Shown in pieces: positions 17,489 through 26,400 of a stretch of DNA of 64,000 bases. The DNA is taken from positions 496,001-560,000 of the forward strand of contig NZ_CAJFCN010000003.1 in assembly GCF_904063055.1 (NCBI RefSeq), read 5' to 3'. The translations under genes were made by a program, and so were the position numbers. Under the pieces are notes generated by a model. It worked only from the letters and a program-made list of their open reading frames with translations. It was not told the DNA's origin and searched no databases. This DNA comes from Pseudomonas paracarnis. Its GTDB lineage: Bacteria; Pseudomonadota; Gammaproteobacteria; Pseudomonadales; Pseudomonadaceae. Each line of letters begins with the position of its first letter. Positions within the stretch are counted from its first letter, which is position 1.

Positions 17489-18358
17489 TCAAAGAGACGC
17501 TTTGCGACGGTTGTACAAACCGCCGAGCAAACCCGTCAAGCAACCGATGACCAACCCGCCCACATGGGCCGCGTTGGCGATTTCGCCGAAACCGATCATC
17601 GAGACCAGCCCCGACAGGCAGAGCAACAACCACACCAGCATCATCACCAGCACCCCACGGGGCAGGCGATAGGCCGGGTTGGGCGACAATAATTGAAAGA
17701 TCCAGCAGTGCCCGAGCAGGCCGTACAACACGCCAGACAAGCCGCCAAACAAGCCGGGGCCACCGTAGGCGTATTGCACGTAGTTGGAGACCAGGCTGAA
17801 CAACAGAGTCAGGCCCAGCAGGTTAATGCTGCCCTGGCGCGCTTCAATGCGCCGACCCAGCTCCCAGTACCACATGCCGTTCATCGCCAGATGCAGGATG
17901 CCGAAGTGGATCAGCATCGGCGTGACCAGGCGCCACCACTGCCCCGAGGCCAGGGTGTCAGCCAACGGCGTGAACTGGATGTACTCGCCCAGCACCCGGA
18001 ACGGCAGGAAGGTCAGCCAGGCCATGGTTTGCAGGTTTTCACCCAGCAACGTCACGGCCGCGACGATGAGGCTGGCCAGCAAAACCAGCGCGGTGACCGG
18101 GCTATGGCGCACTTGCTGGACAAAGCCCGGCCGCGCAACCGGCGCCTGCTCGGGAATATCCAGTTGCTGGTCCGGGTCGCCAGCGGGGAAACGTTGATAC
18201 AGCACGCGCACGTCGTCGCTGATGGCCTCGGGCACCCACAGCACCTGTTCACCGGCCTCCTCGCTGACGCGGTGCGGCACCTGCATGCGGTGCAGCAACT
18301 TGACGAAGCCCCCCAGGTCGACGCTCAGGGGCAAGCGCAATACAGCTACGGTACTCAT
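17489..18358 (-). CDS. Rhomboid intramembrane serine protease (GlpG-like)
   Basis: 289 residues. A soluble N-terminal region of ~100 residues (MSTVAVLRLPLSVDLGG..., ending around QQLDIPEQ) precedes a six-helix membrane domain. The catalytic Ser is at ~208 in GGLSGVLYG and the His at ~265 in AAHVGGLVIG, the rhomboid dyad. The family cleaves transmembrane substrates inside the inner membrane. The start overlaps the stop of the upstream phosphoesterase gene (ATGA), so the two are coupled. The natural substrate is not predictable. Confidence 0.9.
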   Translation of the reverse strand: MSTVAVLRLPLSVDLGGFVKLLHRMQVPHRVSEEAGEQVLWVPEAISDDVRVLYQRFPAGDPDQQLDIPEQAPVARPGFVQQVRHSPVTALVLLASLIVAAVTLLGENLQTMAWLTFLPFRVLGEYIQFTPLADTLASGQWWRLVTPMLIHFGILHLAMNGMWYWELGRRIEARQGSINLLGLTLLFSLVSNYVQYAYGGPGLFGGLSGVLYGLLGHCWIFQLLSPNPAYRLPRGVLVMMLVWLLLCLSGLVSMIGFGEIANAAHVGGLVIGCLTGLLGGLYNRRKASL

Positions 18359-19326
18359 GGAATGGCCTCTGGTCGCTCAACGTCGACCCATACGAATTTA
18401 CGCGGATCCAGCTGGGTTTCCTGGTCCAGTCGATACGCCACCAGCTTGCCGTACAGCACCGCGCTGTAGTCCAGGCAGGCCAGGTTCGGGCGGATCGGCG
18501 CGGGTTTGCCGCTGCGCCAGTAATGGCCGACGAACAACAACGGTTCATCGACGCCATAGCGCAGCAAAGAATTCTTTTGTGTGGACGACAACGGCGTGCG
18601 TGCCACCGGCTCCGGCAAGGCGTCGGGCTGGAACACGATGTCACCGTAGGTCTTGGGGTCGTCTTCCCAGAACTTGGTGCGAAAGAACGAACGCGTCAGG
18701 CCATCGCCACCGGTCAGGGTGAGCCCATCGGGCAGGCGCATATCGGTGCCGCGCAACAGGCGATCGAATGCATTGCAGGCGAAACTGCCCGGTACGGCGG
18801 CGGCTTGCAGGAAGTGCGGGTCGATGCAGCCATCCGGGAAGGTGGCGCGCAGCGGCTGGATAAAACTGTCGTCCCAGCACGCGTGCACTACGCGAAAACG
18901 CCCGGCATCGACAAACAGCGGCATGTCGTAGAACCAGCCGAGGAAGTCGTGCCAGTCGGCCGGGTGGTGTTCGAACTGGGTCAGGGTCTCTTGGATCAAG
19001 CGGGCGTGGCGCGGGTTGTGCTCACGCACGAACTGCTTGCCACTGCCCGGCGGTGCCGGCGTGGTCCAGCCCAGCGCATTGAACTCGTGGTTACCCATGA
19101 TGCACAGCGCCTGGCCGGCCTCGGTCATATCGTGGACGATATGCAGCGCCTCACGGATGCGTGGGCCACGGTCGATGATATCGCCCAGGAACACCGCCAT
19201 GCGTGACGGATGGCGCCAAGTGCCGCCCTGCTTGTGGTAACCCAATTGGTCGAGCAAGTGCTCAAGGGTATGAGCGCAACCGTGCACGTCACCAATCAGG
19301 TCGTAGCTACGCGCGGGATCGAGCAT
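18355..19326 (-). CDS. Metallophosphoesterase (calcineurin-like)
   Basis: 323 residues. The N-terminal metal-binding motifs of the calcineurin-like fold are clear: DLIGDVHGC (D-x-H), FLGDIIDRGPRI (GDxxDRG), IMGNHEFNA (GNHE). Later His ligands are in VVHACWDDS and FVGHYW. The closest general type is the bacterial serine/threonine or diadenosine-tetraphosphate phosphatase; the sequence alone does not decide. The start at 19326 overlaps the NAD kinase stop by one base (TGATG); the longer form would lie inside nadK. Part of the nadK-pepN block. Confidence 0.87.
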   Translation of the reverse strand: MLDPARSYDLIGDVHGCAHTLEHLLDQLGYHKQGGTWRHPSRMAVFLGDIIDRGPRIREALHIVHDMTEAGQALCIMGNHEFNALGWTTPAPPGSGKQFVREHNPRHARLIQETLTQFEHHPADWHDFLGWFYDMPLFVDAGRFRVVHACWDDSFIQPLRATFPDGCIDPHFLQAAAVPGSFACNAFDRLLRGTDMRLPDGLTLTGGDGLTRSFFRTKFWEDDPKTYGDIVFQPDALPEPVARTPLSSTQKNSLLRYGVDEPLLFVGHYWRSGKPAPIRPNLACLDYSAVLYGKLVAYRLDQETQLDPRKFVWVDVERPEAIP

Positions 19327-20216
19327 CAGTCGCCTCCACCTCCCAAGCGGCTGCCCCAGCCCAACTTGGTGCGGCACACTTCGTAGTAGTTGTGATCCAG
19401 CGGGTGGATCAAGCGCAACTTCTGTGCCTTCTTGCTCACGGTGATGGTGTCACCGGGGGCGCAGGTGAAATGGTTCTGCCCGTCGCAGGAGACTTGCGGG
19501 TAGATTTGCATGTCTTTGGACACCACGATTTTCAGCTCACTGTTGCCATCGACCACAATTGGCCGACTGGACAACATATGGGGGTACATCGGCACGATCA
19601 CAATGGCATCGAGCTTGGGGTGCATGATCGGGCCGCCGGCCGACAGCGCGTAGGCGGTGGAACCTGTGGGCGTGGCGACGATCAGGCCGTCGGCCTTCTG
19701 GCTGCAGACGAACTGGCCGTCGATATACAGCTCGAACTCGATCATGCGCGTGGATTTGCCGGGGTGCAGCACCACGTCGTTAAGGGCATCGCCCTGGCCG
19801 ATCGCCTCGCCATGGCGGCGCACTTCGGCCTGCAGCAGGAAGCGGTTCTCCACCAGGTAATGGCCGTCGAGCACCTTGGCCACTTCGACTTCCAGCTCAT
19901 CGGGGCGGATGTCGGTGAGGAACCCCAGGCTGCCGCGGTTGATCCCCAGCACCGGCACGTTATGCCGCGCCAGCGCCCGGGCAGCGCCGAGCAGGCTGCC
20001 ATCGCCACCGACCACGATGACCATGTCGCACACCTCGCCGAGCATCTTGCGCGACGAGGTTTGCAGGCCGTGGCCAGGGAGGATTTCAGCGATGGTGTCT
20101 TCGAGGATCACATGCAGGTGGCGCTCGAGCAGAAACTTCTTCAGCCGGCGGACGGTGTCCAACACCTGGGTACTGCCCAGGCGACCGATAATGCCGATAT
20201 TGCGAAATTGCTCCAT
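19326..20216 (-). CDS. nadK: NAD kinase
   Basis: 296 residues, the usual length in Pseudomonas. The GGDGS motif is at ~70-74 (MVIVVGGDGSLLGAARAL) and the NE/D and GSTAY elements (VATPTGSTAYALSAGGP) are intact. It phosphorylates NAD to NADP in the cytosol and is the only bacterial route to NADP. ATG 20216 (MEQFRNIGIIG) follows GCAGGAGCCCC. First gene of a tightly packed operon that includes a phosphoesterase, rhomboid and pepN; the promoter must lie in the 144-base gap shared with the divergent DUF1853 gene. Confidence 0.96.
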   Translation of the reverse strand: MEQFRNIGIIGRLGSTQVLDTVRRLKKFLLERHLHVILEDTIAEILPGHGLQTSSRKMLGEVCDMVIVVGGDGSLLGAARALARHNVPVLGINRGSLGFLTDIRPDELEVEVAKVLDGHYLVENRFLLQAEVRRHGEAIGQGDALNDVVLHPGKSTRMIEFELYIDGQFVCSQKADGLIVATPTGSTAYALSAGGPIMHPKLDAIVIVPMYPHMLSSRPIVVDGNSELKIVVSKDMQIYPQVSCDGQNHFTCAPGDTITVSKKAQKLRLIHPLDHNYYEVCRTKLGWGSRLGGGGD

Positions 20217-20360
20217 GGGGCTCCTGCGGGATCTGGGGTGAGGCAAAAAGAGCGATTATGGGCGAAAGGCCGTCTCAGGCAAAATCCTTTGTCGCCGCCA
20301 CGCCTTGATGACAATGGTTCTCAGGCACCTTCTGCGCGCTGAAAAGGCTATGCTCGGACC

Positions 20361-21308
20361 ATGACGCCATTCCCCGACTTGCACACCCTGCCCCGCCAAC
20401 TGCGCCACCCCGAGGTGCGCGACCTGGCGTGGGTGATGCTCGCACCACCGATGCTGGCGCAGACGCCTTGGCCGCAGCGCCATCCGCTGGCGGGCAGTGA
20501 CTGGGTGCAAGCCCCTCACCAACTCGAAGCCTGGCTGCGCCAGCTGGACCAGGACAGCAGCGCGTTGCAGCAGTGGTTGAGCCTGGCACGTACCCGGCGC
20601 CTGGGCCTGTACTACGAGCGCTTGTGGCAATTTGCGGTGCAGCAGGCGCCGGGTGTGGAGTTGCTGGCCGCCAACCTGCCGATCCGCCGTGCCGGGCACA
20701 CGCTGGGCGAGTTGGACATGCTGCTGCGCGACCGCGATGGGGTGCACCACCTGGAACTGGCGATCAAACTCTACCTGGGCCCGCAGGACGGCAACGGCCA
20801 GGACGCTACGCAATGGCTGGGGCCTGGCTGCCATGATCGGCTGGACCGCAAGCTGGCACACCTGGCCGAGCATCAATTGCCAATCTCTGCGCGGGCAGAA
20901 AGCCGCGGGGCCTTGGCGGCGCTGGATATCCAAGCGTTCGATGCGCACTTGTGGCTCGGCGGCTATCTGCTCTACCCCTGGCCCGGCGCGGCGCTCTCCC
21001 CCCTCGGCGCTCACCCGCAGCACCTGCGTGGGCGCTGGTTGCATCAGCGCGACTGGACAGACTTTGTCAGCACCCGCCCAGAGGGCCGTTGGCAACCCCT
21101 GCCCCGCCATGCCTGGCTGGCGCCCGCGCATTACCCGGCCGATGAAGTGTGGAGTGAAGTGCAGATGAAAGGCTGGCTGGCAGACCTGGACCCGATGGCC
21201 CCGGCGCAGTTGCTGGTGCGCATGGTGCCGAACGGTGAGGAGTGGGAAGAAGCAGAGCGGTTGTTTCTGGTGGCCGATCTTTGGCCGAATGTACCGGGGA
21301 CAGGCTGA
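20361..21308 (+). CDS. DUF1853 family protein, possible PD-(D/E)XK-type fold
   Basis: 315 residues. Recognised as DUF1853 from the segments [12 protein letters not shown] and [13 protein letters not shown]...[12 protein letters not shown]. The order E-L-D ... E-x-A-x-K in the latter resembles the PD-(D/E)XK nuclease core, which I offer as an inference only. No signal peptide or membrane segment. It is divergent from nadK and followed by REP-derived repeats. The start at 20361 has a modest ribosome site. Confidence 0.75.
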   Translation: MTPFPDLHTLPRQLRHPEVRDLAWVMLAPPMLAQTPWPQRHPLAGSDWVQAPHQLEAWLRQLDQDSSALQQWLSLARTRRLGLYYERLWQFAVQQAPGVELLAANLPIRRAGHTLGELDMLLRDRDGVHHLELAIKLYLGPQDGNGQDATQWLGPGCHDRLDRKLAHLAEHQLPISARAESRGALAALDIQAFDAHLWLGGYLLYPWPGAALSPLGAHPQHLRGRWLHQRDWTDFVSTRPEGRWQPLPRHAWLAPAHYPADEVWSEVQMKGWLADLDPMAPAQLLVRMVPNGEEWEEAERLFLVADLWPNVPGTG

Positions 21309-21334
21309 TAGGTGTGCGGTGTAATTGAGGGCCT

Positions 21335-21404
21335 CATCGCAGGCAAGCCAGCTCCCACATGGAACCGGCGGCGCCGCCACAATGTGGGAGCTGGCTTGCC
21401 TGCG
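21335..21404. repeat. REP inverted pair
   Basis: ATCGCAGGCAAGCCAGCTCCCACAT and its inverted partner separated by a short GC palindrome (GGCGGCGCCGCC). The right-hand unit is also the first unit of the 104-bp tandem array that follows. Together these repeats fill the 322-base gap between the DUF1853 and VWA genes; nothing else was seen there. Confidence 0.8.
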
Positions 21405-21663
21405 ATGGCGATAGCCCAGGCGCTACAGCTTATCGATGTGCTGATACTCCAACTGAAGCCACACCGTTTGACGCGCCGCCTATCCCTGTGGGAGCTGGCT
21501 TGCCTGCGATGGCGATAGCCCAGGCGCTACAGCTTATCGATGTGCTGATAATCCAACTGAAGCCACACTGTTTGACGCGCCGCCTATCCCTGTGGGAGCT
21601 GGCTTGCCTGCGATGGCGATAGCCCAGGCGCTACAACTTATCGATGTGCTGATACTCCAACTG
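21384..21663. repeat. Tandem array, period 104 bp, made of a REP unit plus the 3' end of the VWA gene
   Basis: Units begin at 21384, 21488 and 21592 with GTGGGAGCTGGCTTGCCTGC. Each carries a near-exact copy of the last ~11 codons and stop of the VWA gene (minus strand ...LEYQHIDKL then stop), and two carry a ~30-base joining segment ending CGCCGCCTATCCCT. The third unit runs into the real gene and diverges after 21663. Copies differ by only a few bases, so the amplification is recent. Confidence 0.85.
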
Positions 21664-22233
21664 CAATCCGACCGCCAATTCCTCAGCACGCCCCAACCTG
21701 ATAGGCCCACGTTCGATGTCAATCAGCATGCCTGGACACTCCAACCGCGGCAGCGCGCCCGTCGCCTTGAGCCGCCCATCGGTCACCACCAGCAGCTTCT
21801 GTTGCTCGGCCCGATAGCGCTTGCGCCGTGCCGCCAACCAATGCCCCGCCTCCGTCAGCGCAGCCAGCAACGGCGTCCCGCCGCCTGCTCCCAACTGCCC
21901 CAACCAATCGGCCAAGCCTTTCGCCGCCTTCAAGCCTTGCACCTGCCACTTCGGCGATTGCCCGCTGGCCGTCAATAACGCCATGCGCGCCCGTTGCCGA
22001 TAAGCATCGTCAAACAGCTGAGCCAACAACCCCTTGGCATCGGTCAACGCCCGATGGCGCCGCGTGGACGCCGAGGCATCGACAATCACCAACCACAGTT
22101 CAGGAGCCGACCGGCTACGCAGGTGGAACAGCAGGTCCTCATGGCATTGCGGCCGCCCACCCAGCAACGTGCCCGGCCAATTGATCGCCCCGCGCTGTGC
22201 GCTGCGGGCCTTGCCCTGCCGGCCAGTGTTCAA
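21631..22233 (-). CDS. VWA-domain protein, ChlD/CobT-like partner of the cobaltochelatase
   Basis: About 200 residues of von Willebrand A domain: MIDAS motif VDASAST, Thr in GGGTPLLAAL and VVTDGR. It resembles the C-terminal VWA part of magnesium-chelatase subunit D. The preferred start is a TTG at 22233 preceded by GGCGGGGCGA. The next upstream ATG (22362) would overlap the ATPase gene by 76 bases and read through a perfect hairpin. It presumably bridges the ChlI-like ATPase and CobN during cobalt insertion. The last codons have been copied in tandem downstream. Confidence 0.72.
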   Translation of the reverse strand: MNTGRQGKARSAQRGAINWPGTLLGGRPQCHEDLLFHLRSRSAPELWLVIVDASASTRRHRALTDAKGLLAQLFDDAYRQRARMALLTASGQSPKWQVQGLKAAKGLADWLGQLGAGGGTPLLAALTEAGHWLAARRKRYRAEQQKLLVVTDGRLKATGALPRLECPGMLIDIERGPIRLGRAEELAVGLQLEYQHIDKL

Positions 22234-22251
22234 TCGCCCCGCCTGGGGCCA

Positions 22252-22287
22252 GGCATCCGCCCCCGTGTCAGCTCGGGGGCGGATGCC
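22252..22287. other. Perfect 14-bp inverted repeat between ChlI-like and VWA genes
   Basis: GGCATCCGCCCCCG (22252-22265), 8-base loop, CGGGGGCGGATGCC (22274-22287). The inner edge touches the stop of the ATPase gene. It would form a very stable RNA hairpin in the operon transcript. On the plus strand it is followed by TAGGGCTTTTTTG and would look like a terminator for antisense transcription. Confidence 0.7.
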
Positions 22288-23291
22288 TAGGGCTTTTTTG
22301 GCCAGGTGGGTACATCGCGGCGGGTGCCCGTGGGCAAGGCGGGTGCGGGCATATCGCCCCACTGGCCTTGGCCGGGCGAGGTGTCGGAGGGTGACGATGA
22401 CGGCCCGTCATTCGGCGGGGGCGGCGCGCCTGCAGGCGCTTGCTGCTGACGTCGATGGCGCAAGGCGAACTCCGCCACCGCGTCGATATCGTCCTGCTCG
22501 ATAGCGACGGCGCCACGCCACGCCGCATGGGCACGGGCGCCACGCAACCAGACCAGGTCGGCACGCAGGCCGTCGACCCCTGCGGCAAAGCAGCGCTCGG
22601 TGATGTGGGCCAACGCCTGGTCATCCAGGGCGATACTGTCTAGCCGTGCCCGCGCCAGGGTGCAGCGTTCGCGCAAGGCAGCTTGCGCTGGCGCCCACTG
22701 CGCGCAGAACGCCGCCGGGTCAGTGTCGAAATCCAGGCGACGCCGAATGATCTGCCCGCGCTCGGGGGGCAAGGTTTGCCCGCTCAAGGCCACGTTGAAA
22801 CCGAAGCGGTCGAGCAACTGCGGGCGCAGCTCGCCCTCCTCCGGGTTCATGGTGCCGATCAGTACAAAGCGCGCCGCATGGCGATGGGAAATCCCGTCGC
22901 GTTCGATCAGGTTGGTGCCGCTGGCGGCTACGTCCAGCAGCAGGTCCACCAAGTGGTCGGCCAGCAGGTTGACTTCATCCACGTACAACACCCCGCCGTC
23001 GGCCTTGGCCAACACGCCGGGGGAGAATTGCGCGCGGCCTTCGCCCAGCGCGGCATCCAGGTCCAGGGTGCCGACCAGGCGCTCTTCGGTCGCGCCCAGG
23101 GGCAAAGTGACAAACTGCCCGCTGGCCAGCAGGTCTGCCAGCCCGCGGGCCAGAGTCGACTTGGCCATGCCCCGTGGCCCTTCGATCAGCACGCCGCCGA
23201 TCTTCGGGTCGATGGCCGCCAGGCACAGCGCGAGCTTCAAGTCATCGGCGCCGACCACGGCGGACAGCGGAAAATGGGGAGTATCAGTCAT
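22287..23291 (-). CDS. AAA+ ATPase, BchI/ChlI-like chelatase subunit
   Basis: 334 residues. P-loop variant GPRGMAKST at about 36-44, Walker B [10 protein letters not shown], sensor-like [26 protein letters not shown], all typical of the I subunit of metal chelatases. The Pro/Gly/Ser-rich tail (~280-334) is low complexity. With CobN (large subunit) and the VWA protein it would form a three-part cobaltochelatase, replacing CobS/CobT. ATG 23291 (MTDTPHFPL) is preferred to an upstream TTG. A repeat element separates it from cobN. Confidence 0.87.
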   Translation of the reverse strand: [334 protein letters not shown]

Positions 23292-23308
23292 AGTCAACTC
23301 TTAATAGC

Positions 23309-23412
23309 TCGTTCCAACGCTCCCGCGTGGGAACGCTTCGCTGGACGCTCGGCGTCCGTTCTTGTGACGCAGAGCGTCACGGGCTGCATTCCCACGCGGA
23401 GCGTGGGAACGA
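23309..23412. repeat. Pseudomonas palindromic repeat (GTTCCCACGC family)
   Basis: Ends are the inverted GTTCCAACGCTCCCGCGTGGGAACG and TCCCACGCGGAGCGTGGGAACGAT, with an internal GTGACGCAGAGCGTCAC stem. A different repeat family from the GTGGGAGC REPs. It lies between cobN and the ChlI-like gene. Confidence 0.75.
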
Positions 23413-23416
23413 TCAC

Positions 23417-26400
23417 TCAGCTGTCTTCTTCTATGTCCAGCAACAGGTTTTCCAAGGCTTCGCGGTACGCCCCCGGTGCCTGCCACAAGCCACGTTGCTG
23501 GGCTTCGAGCATGCGCTCGGTCATGTCGCGCAGGGCATCGGGGTTGTGCTGTTGCACAAAGGCACGGGTATCAGGGTCCAGCAGGTAGGCATCGGCGAGC
23601 AAGGCGTATTGGTGATCGTCAATCAGCGCGGTGGTAGCGTCGAAGGCGAACAGGTTGTCCACGGTCGCGGCCATTTCAAACGCGCCTTTATAGCCATGGC
23701 GCTTCACGCCCTCGATCCACTTGGGGTTGGCCGCGCGGGAACGGATCACCCGGTTGAGCTCTTCCTTCAAGGTGCGGATTTTCGGCACGTCCGGCTGGCT
23801 GTGGTCGCCATGGTAGCTGGCGGCCTTTTCGCCGCTCAGGGTTTCCACGGCGGCCAGCATGCCGCCCTGGAATTGGTAGTAGTCGTTGGAGTCGAGCAAG
23901 TCGTGCTCGCGATTGTCCTGGTTCTGCAACACCGCCTGCACCTGGCTCAACCGCTGGGCAAATTGCTCGCGGGCCGCAGTGCCTTCGTCAGCCCCCCCGT
24001 AAGCGTAGCCACCCCAGTTCAGGTAGACCTCGGCCAAGTCCTCGCGGCTCTGCCACAAGCGCCCGTCAATCGCGCCCTGCACGCCCGCGCCATAGGCACC
24101 CGGTTTGGCGCCGAAAATGCGCCAGCCGGCTTGCTTGGCCGCGGCACCTTCATCCAGGCCCGCCTCAAGCAATGCTTGGCGTTCACTGCGCACTTTGGCG
24201 GCCAGCGGGTTCATGTCGTCGGGTTCATCCAGGGCCGCCACCGCCTGCACCGCCGCATCGAACAGGCGGATCAGGTTGGCAAACGCATCGCGGAAGAACC
24301 CGGACACGCGCAGGGTCACGTCCACGCGCGGACGGTCCAATAAGCTGATCGGCAGGATCTCGAAATCGTCCACCCGCTGGCTGCCGGTGGCCCATACCGG
24401 GCGCACGCCCATCAGCGCCATGGCTTGGGCGATATCGTCCCCGCCAGTGCGCATGGTGGCAGTGCCCCATACCGACAGGCCGAGCTGACGCAGGTGGTCA
24501 CCGTGGTCTTGCAGGTGCCGCTCAAGAATCAGGTTGGCCGACTGGAATCCGAGACGCCAGGCCGTGGTGGTTGGCAGGTTGCGTACGTCCACGGTAAAGA
24601 AGTTACGCCCCGTAGGCAGCACATCCAGCCGACCGCGACTCGGCGCACCGCTGGGCCCCGCCGGGACAAAACGCCCACTCAAGGCATCGAGCAAGCCACG
24701 CATCTCTGCGGGGCCGCAGGCATCCAGGCGTGGCGCGACGACGATGCGCAGGCCTTCGATCACCGCCTTCACCTCCTGCCAGCCGGGCTCTTCCAACTGT
24801 TCGATGGGGCCTTCCAGTGCCTGCTCGATCAAGCGCGCCGCGTACAACTCCAGACGTTCACGGGTATCCCCGGCCGTACGCCACAGCTGATCGTCAATCT
24901 TCTGCAACACCAACGGGCGCCGCCCCGTCCAGGGCTCGGCCAGTGCGCAATCGAGCGGATCAAACCCCAGGTCGAATGCCTTGGCCAACACTCGCAGCAG
25001 GCTCGACTGCGGGCCCCGACCATCGCCACGGGGAATGCGCAACAGCGCCAGCAAGGTGTCGATACGCAAGCGGCCCTCGGGCGACTCGCCAAAGATATGC
25101 AGGCCATCGCGGATCTGCGATTCCTTCAAGTCGCACAGGTAGGTATCCAGGCGCGGCAGCCACACCGCCGCGTCCGCCTCACTGCCCAGTTCAAGCTCCT
25201 GGTCGATACGGGTTTCGCGCACCAGTTTGAGGATGTCTTTTTGCAGCTCCAGCGCACGGCGCGGGTCAAGCAATTGCGCCTCGTAATATTCGTCGGCCAA
25301 TAACTCAAGGTCACGCAACGGGCCGTAGGTTTCGGCGCGGGTCAGCGGTGGCATCAGGTGGTCGATGATCACCGCCTGGGTGCGCCGCTTGGCCTGGGCG
25401 CCCTCACCCGGGTCGTTGACGATAAACGGGTAGATATTCGGCAGCGGCCCCAGCAATGCATCCGGCCAGCAGTGCTCCGACAGGCCCACGCCTTTGCCGG
25501 GCAGCCACTCCAGGTTGCCGTGCTTGCCCACATGGATCACGCCGTGGGCGCCGTAGGTATGGCGTAGCCAGAAATAGAACGCCAGGTAGCCATGGGGCGG
25601 CACCAGGTCCGGGTCGTGGTACACCGCGCTGGCGTCTACCTGGTAACCCCGGGCCGGCTGGATGCCGACAAAGGTCAGGCCCAGGCGCAGGCCGGCGACC
25701 ATCAAGCGGCCATCGCGGCACATCGGATCGTTTTGCGGCGCGCCCCAACGCTCCAGCACGGCCTGGCGATTGGAGGCCGGCAAACGATCAAACATCGCCT
25801 GGTATTCCACAACGCTCAGGCTTTGATGGCAGGGGCGCAGGTCGAGGCTGTCGAGATCGTTGGTGGCGCCGCCGAGCAGTTCATGGATCAGCGCGGTGCC
25901 GCTGTCGGGCAGCCGCTCCGCCACCGGGTAGCCCTCGGCTTGCAAGGCGCGCAGGATATTCAGCGCTGCCGCAGGGGTGTCCAGGCCTACGCCGTTGCCG
26001 ATGCGACCGTCGCGGGTCGGGTAGTTGGCGAGGATCAACGCAATCCGTTTCTCGGCATTGGGCACCCGCGCCAACTCGACCCAACGGCGTGCCAGCTCAG
26101 CGACAAAATCCATGCGTTCGGGCGCTGCGCGGTAGCACACCACGTCCGACTGGCTGCGCTCGCTGCGCCAGGCCAGGTCCTTGAAACTGATCGGCCGGCT
26201 GATGATGCGCCCGTCCAACTCCGGCAAGGCAATGTGCATCGCCAGGTCGCGGGGCCCCAGGCCTTGTTCGCTGGCCTGCCAGCCGGGCTGGTTGTCCTGG
26301 GCGCAGATCGCCTGGATCACCGGGATATTGCGGCGAAACGGGCGCAAATGCGGCGCTTCCGGGCTCGATTGGGCAAAGCCGGTGGTGTTCAGAATTACCG

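Noticed and set aside
21384..21663. Regular repeats that could suggest a CRISPR array
   Set aside because: Period 104 with identical 'spacers' derived from the neighbouring gene end; no cas genes. It is a tandem duplication with REP units.
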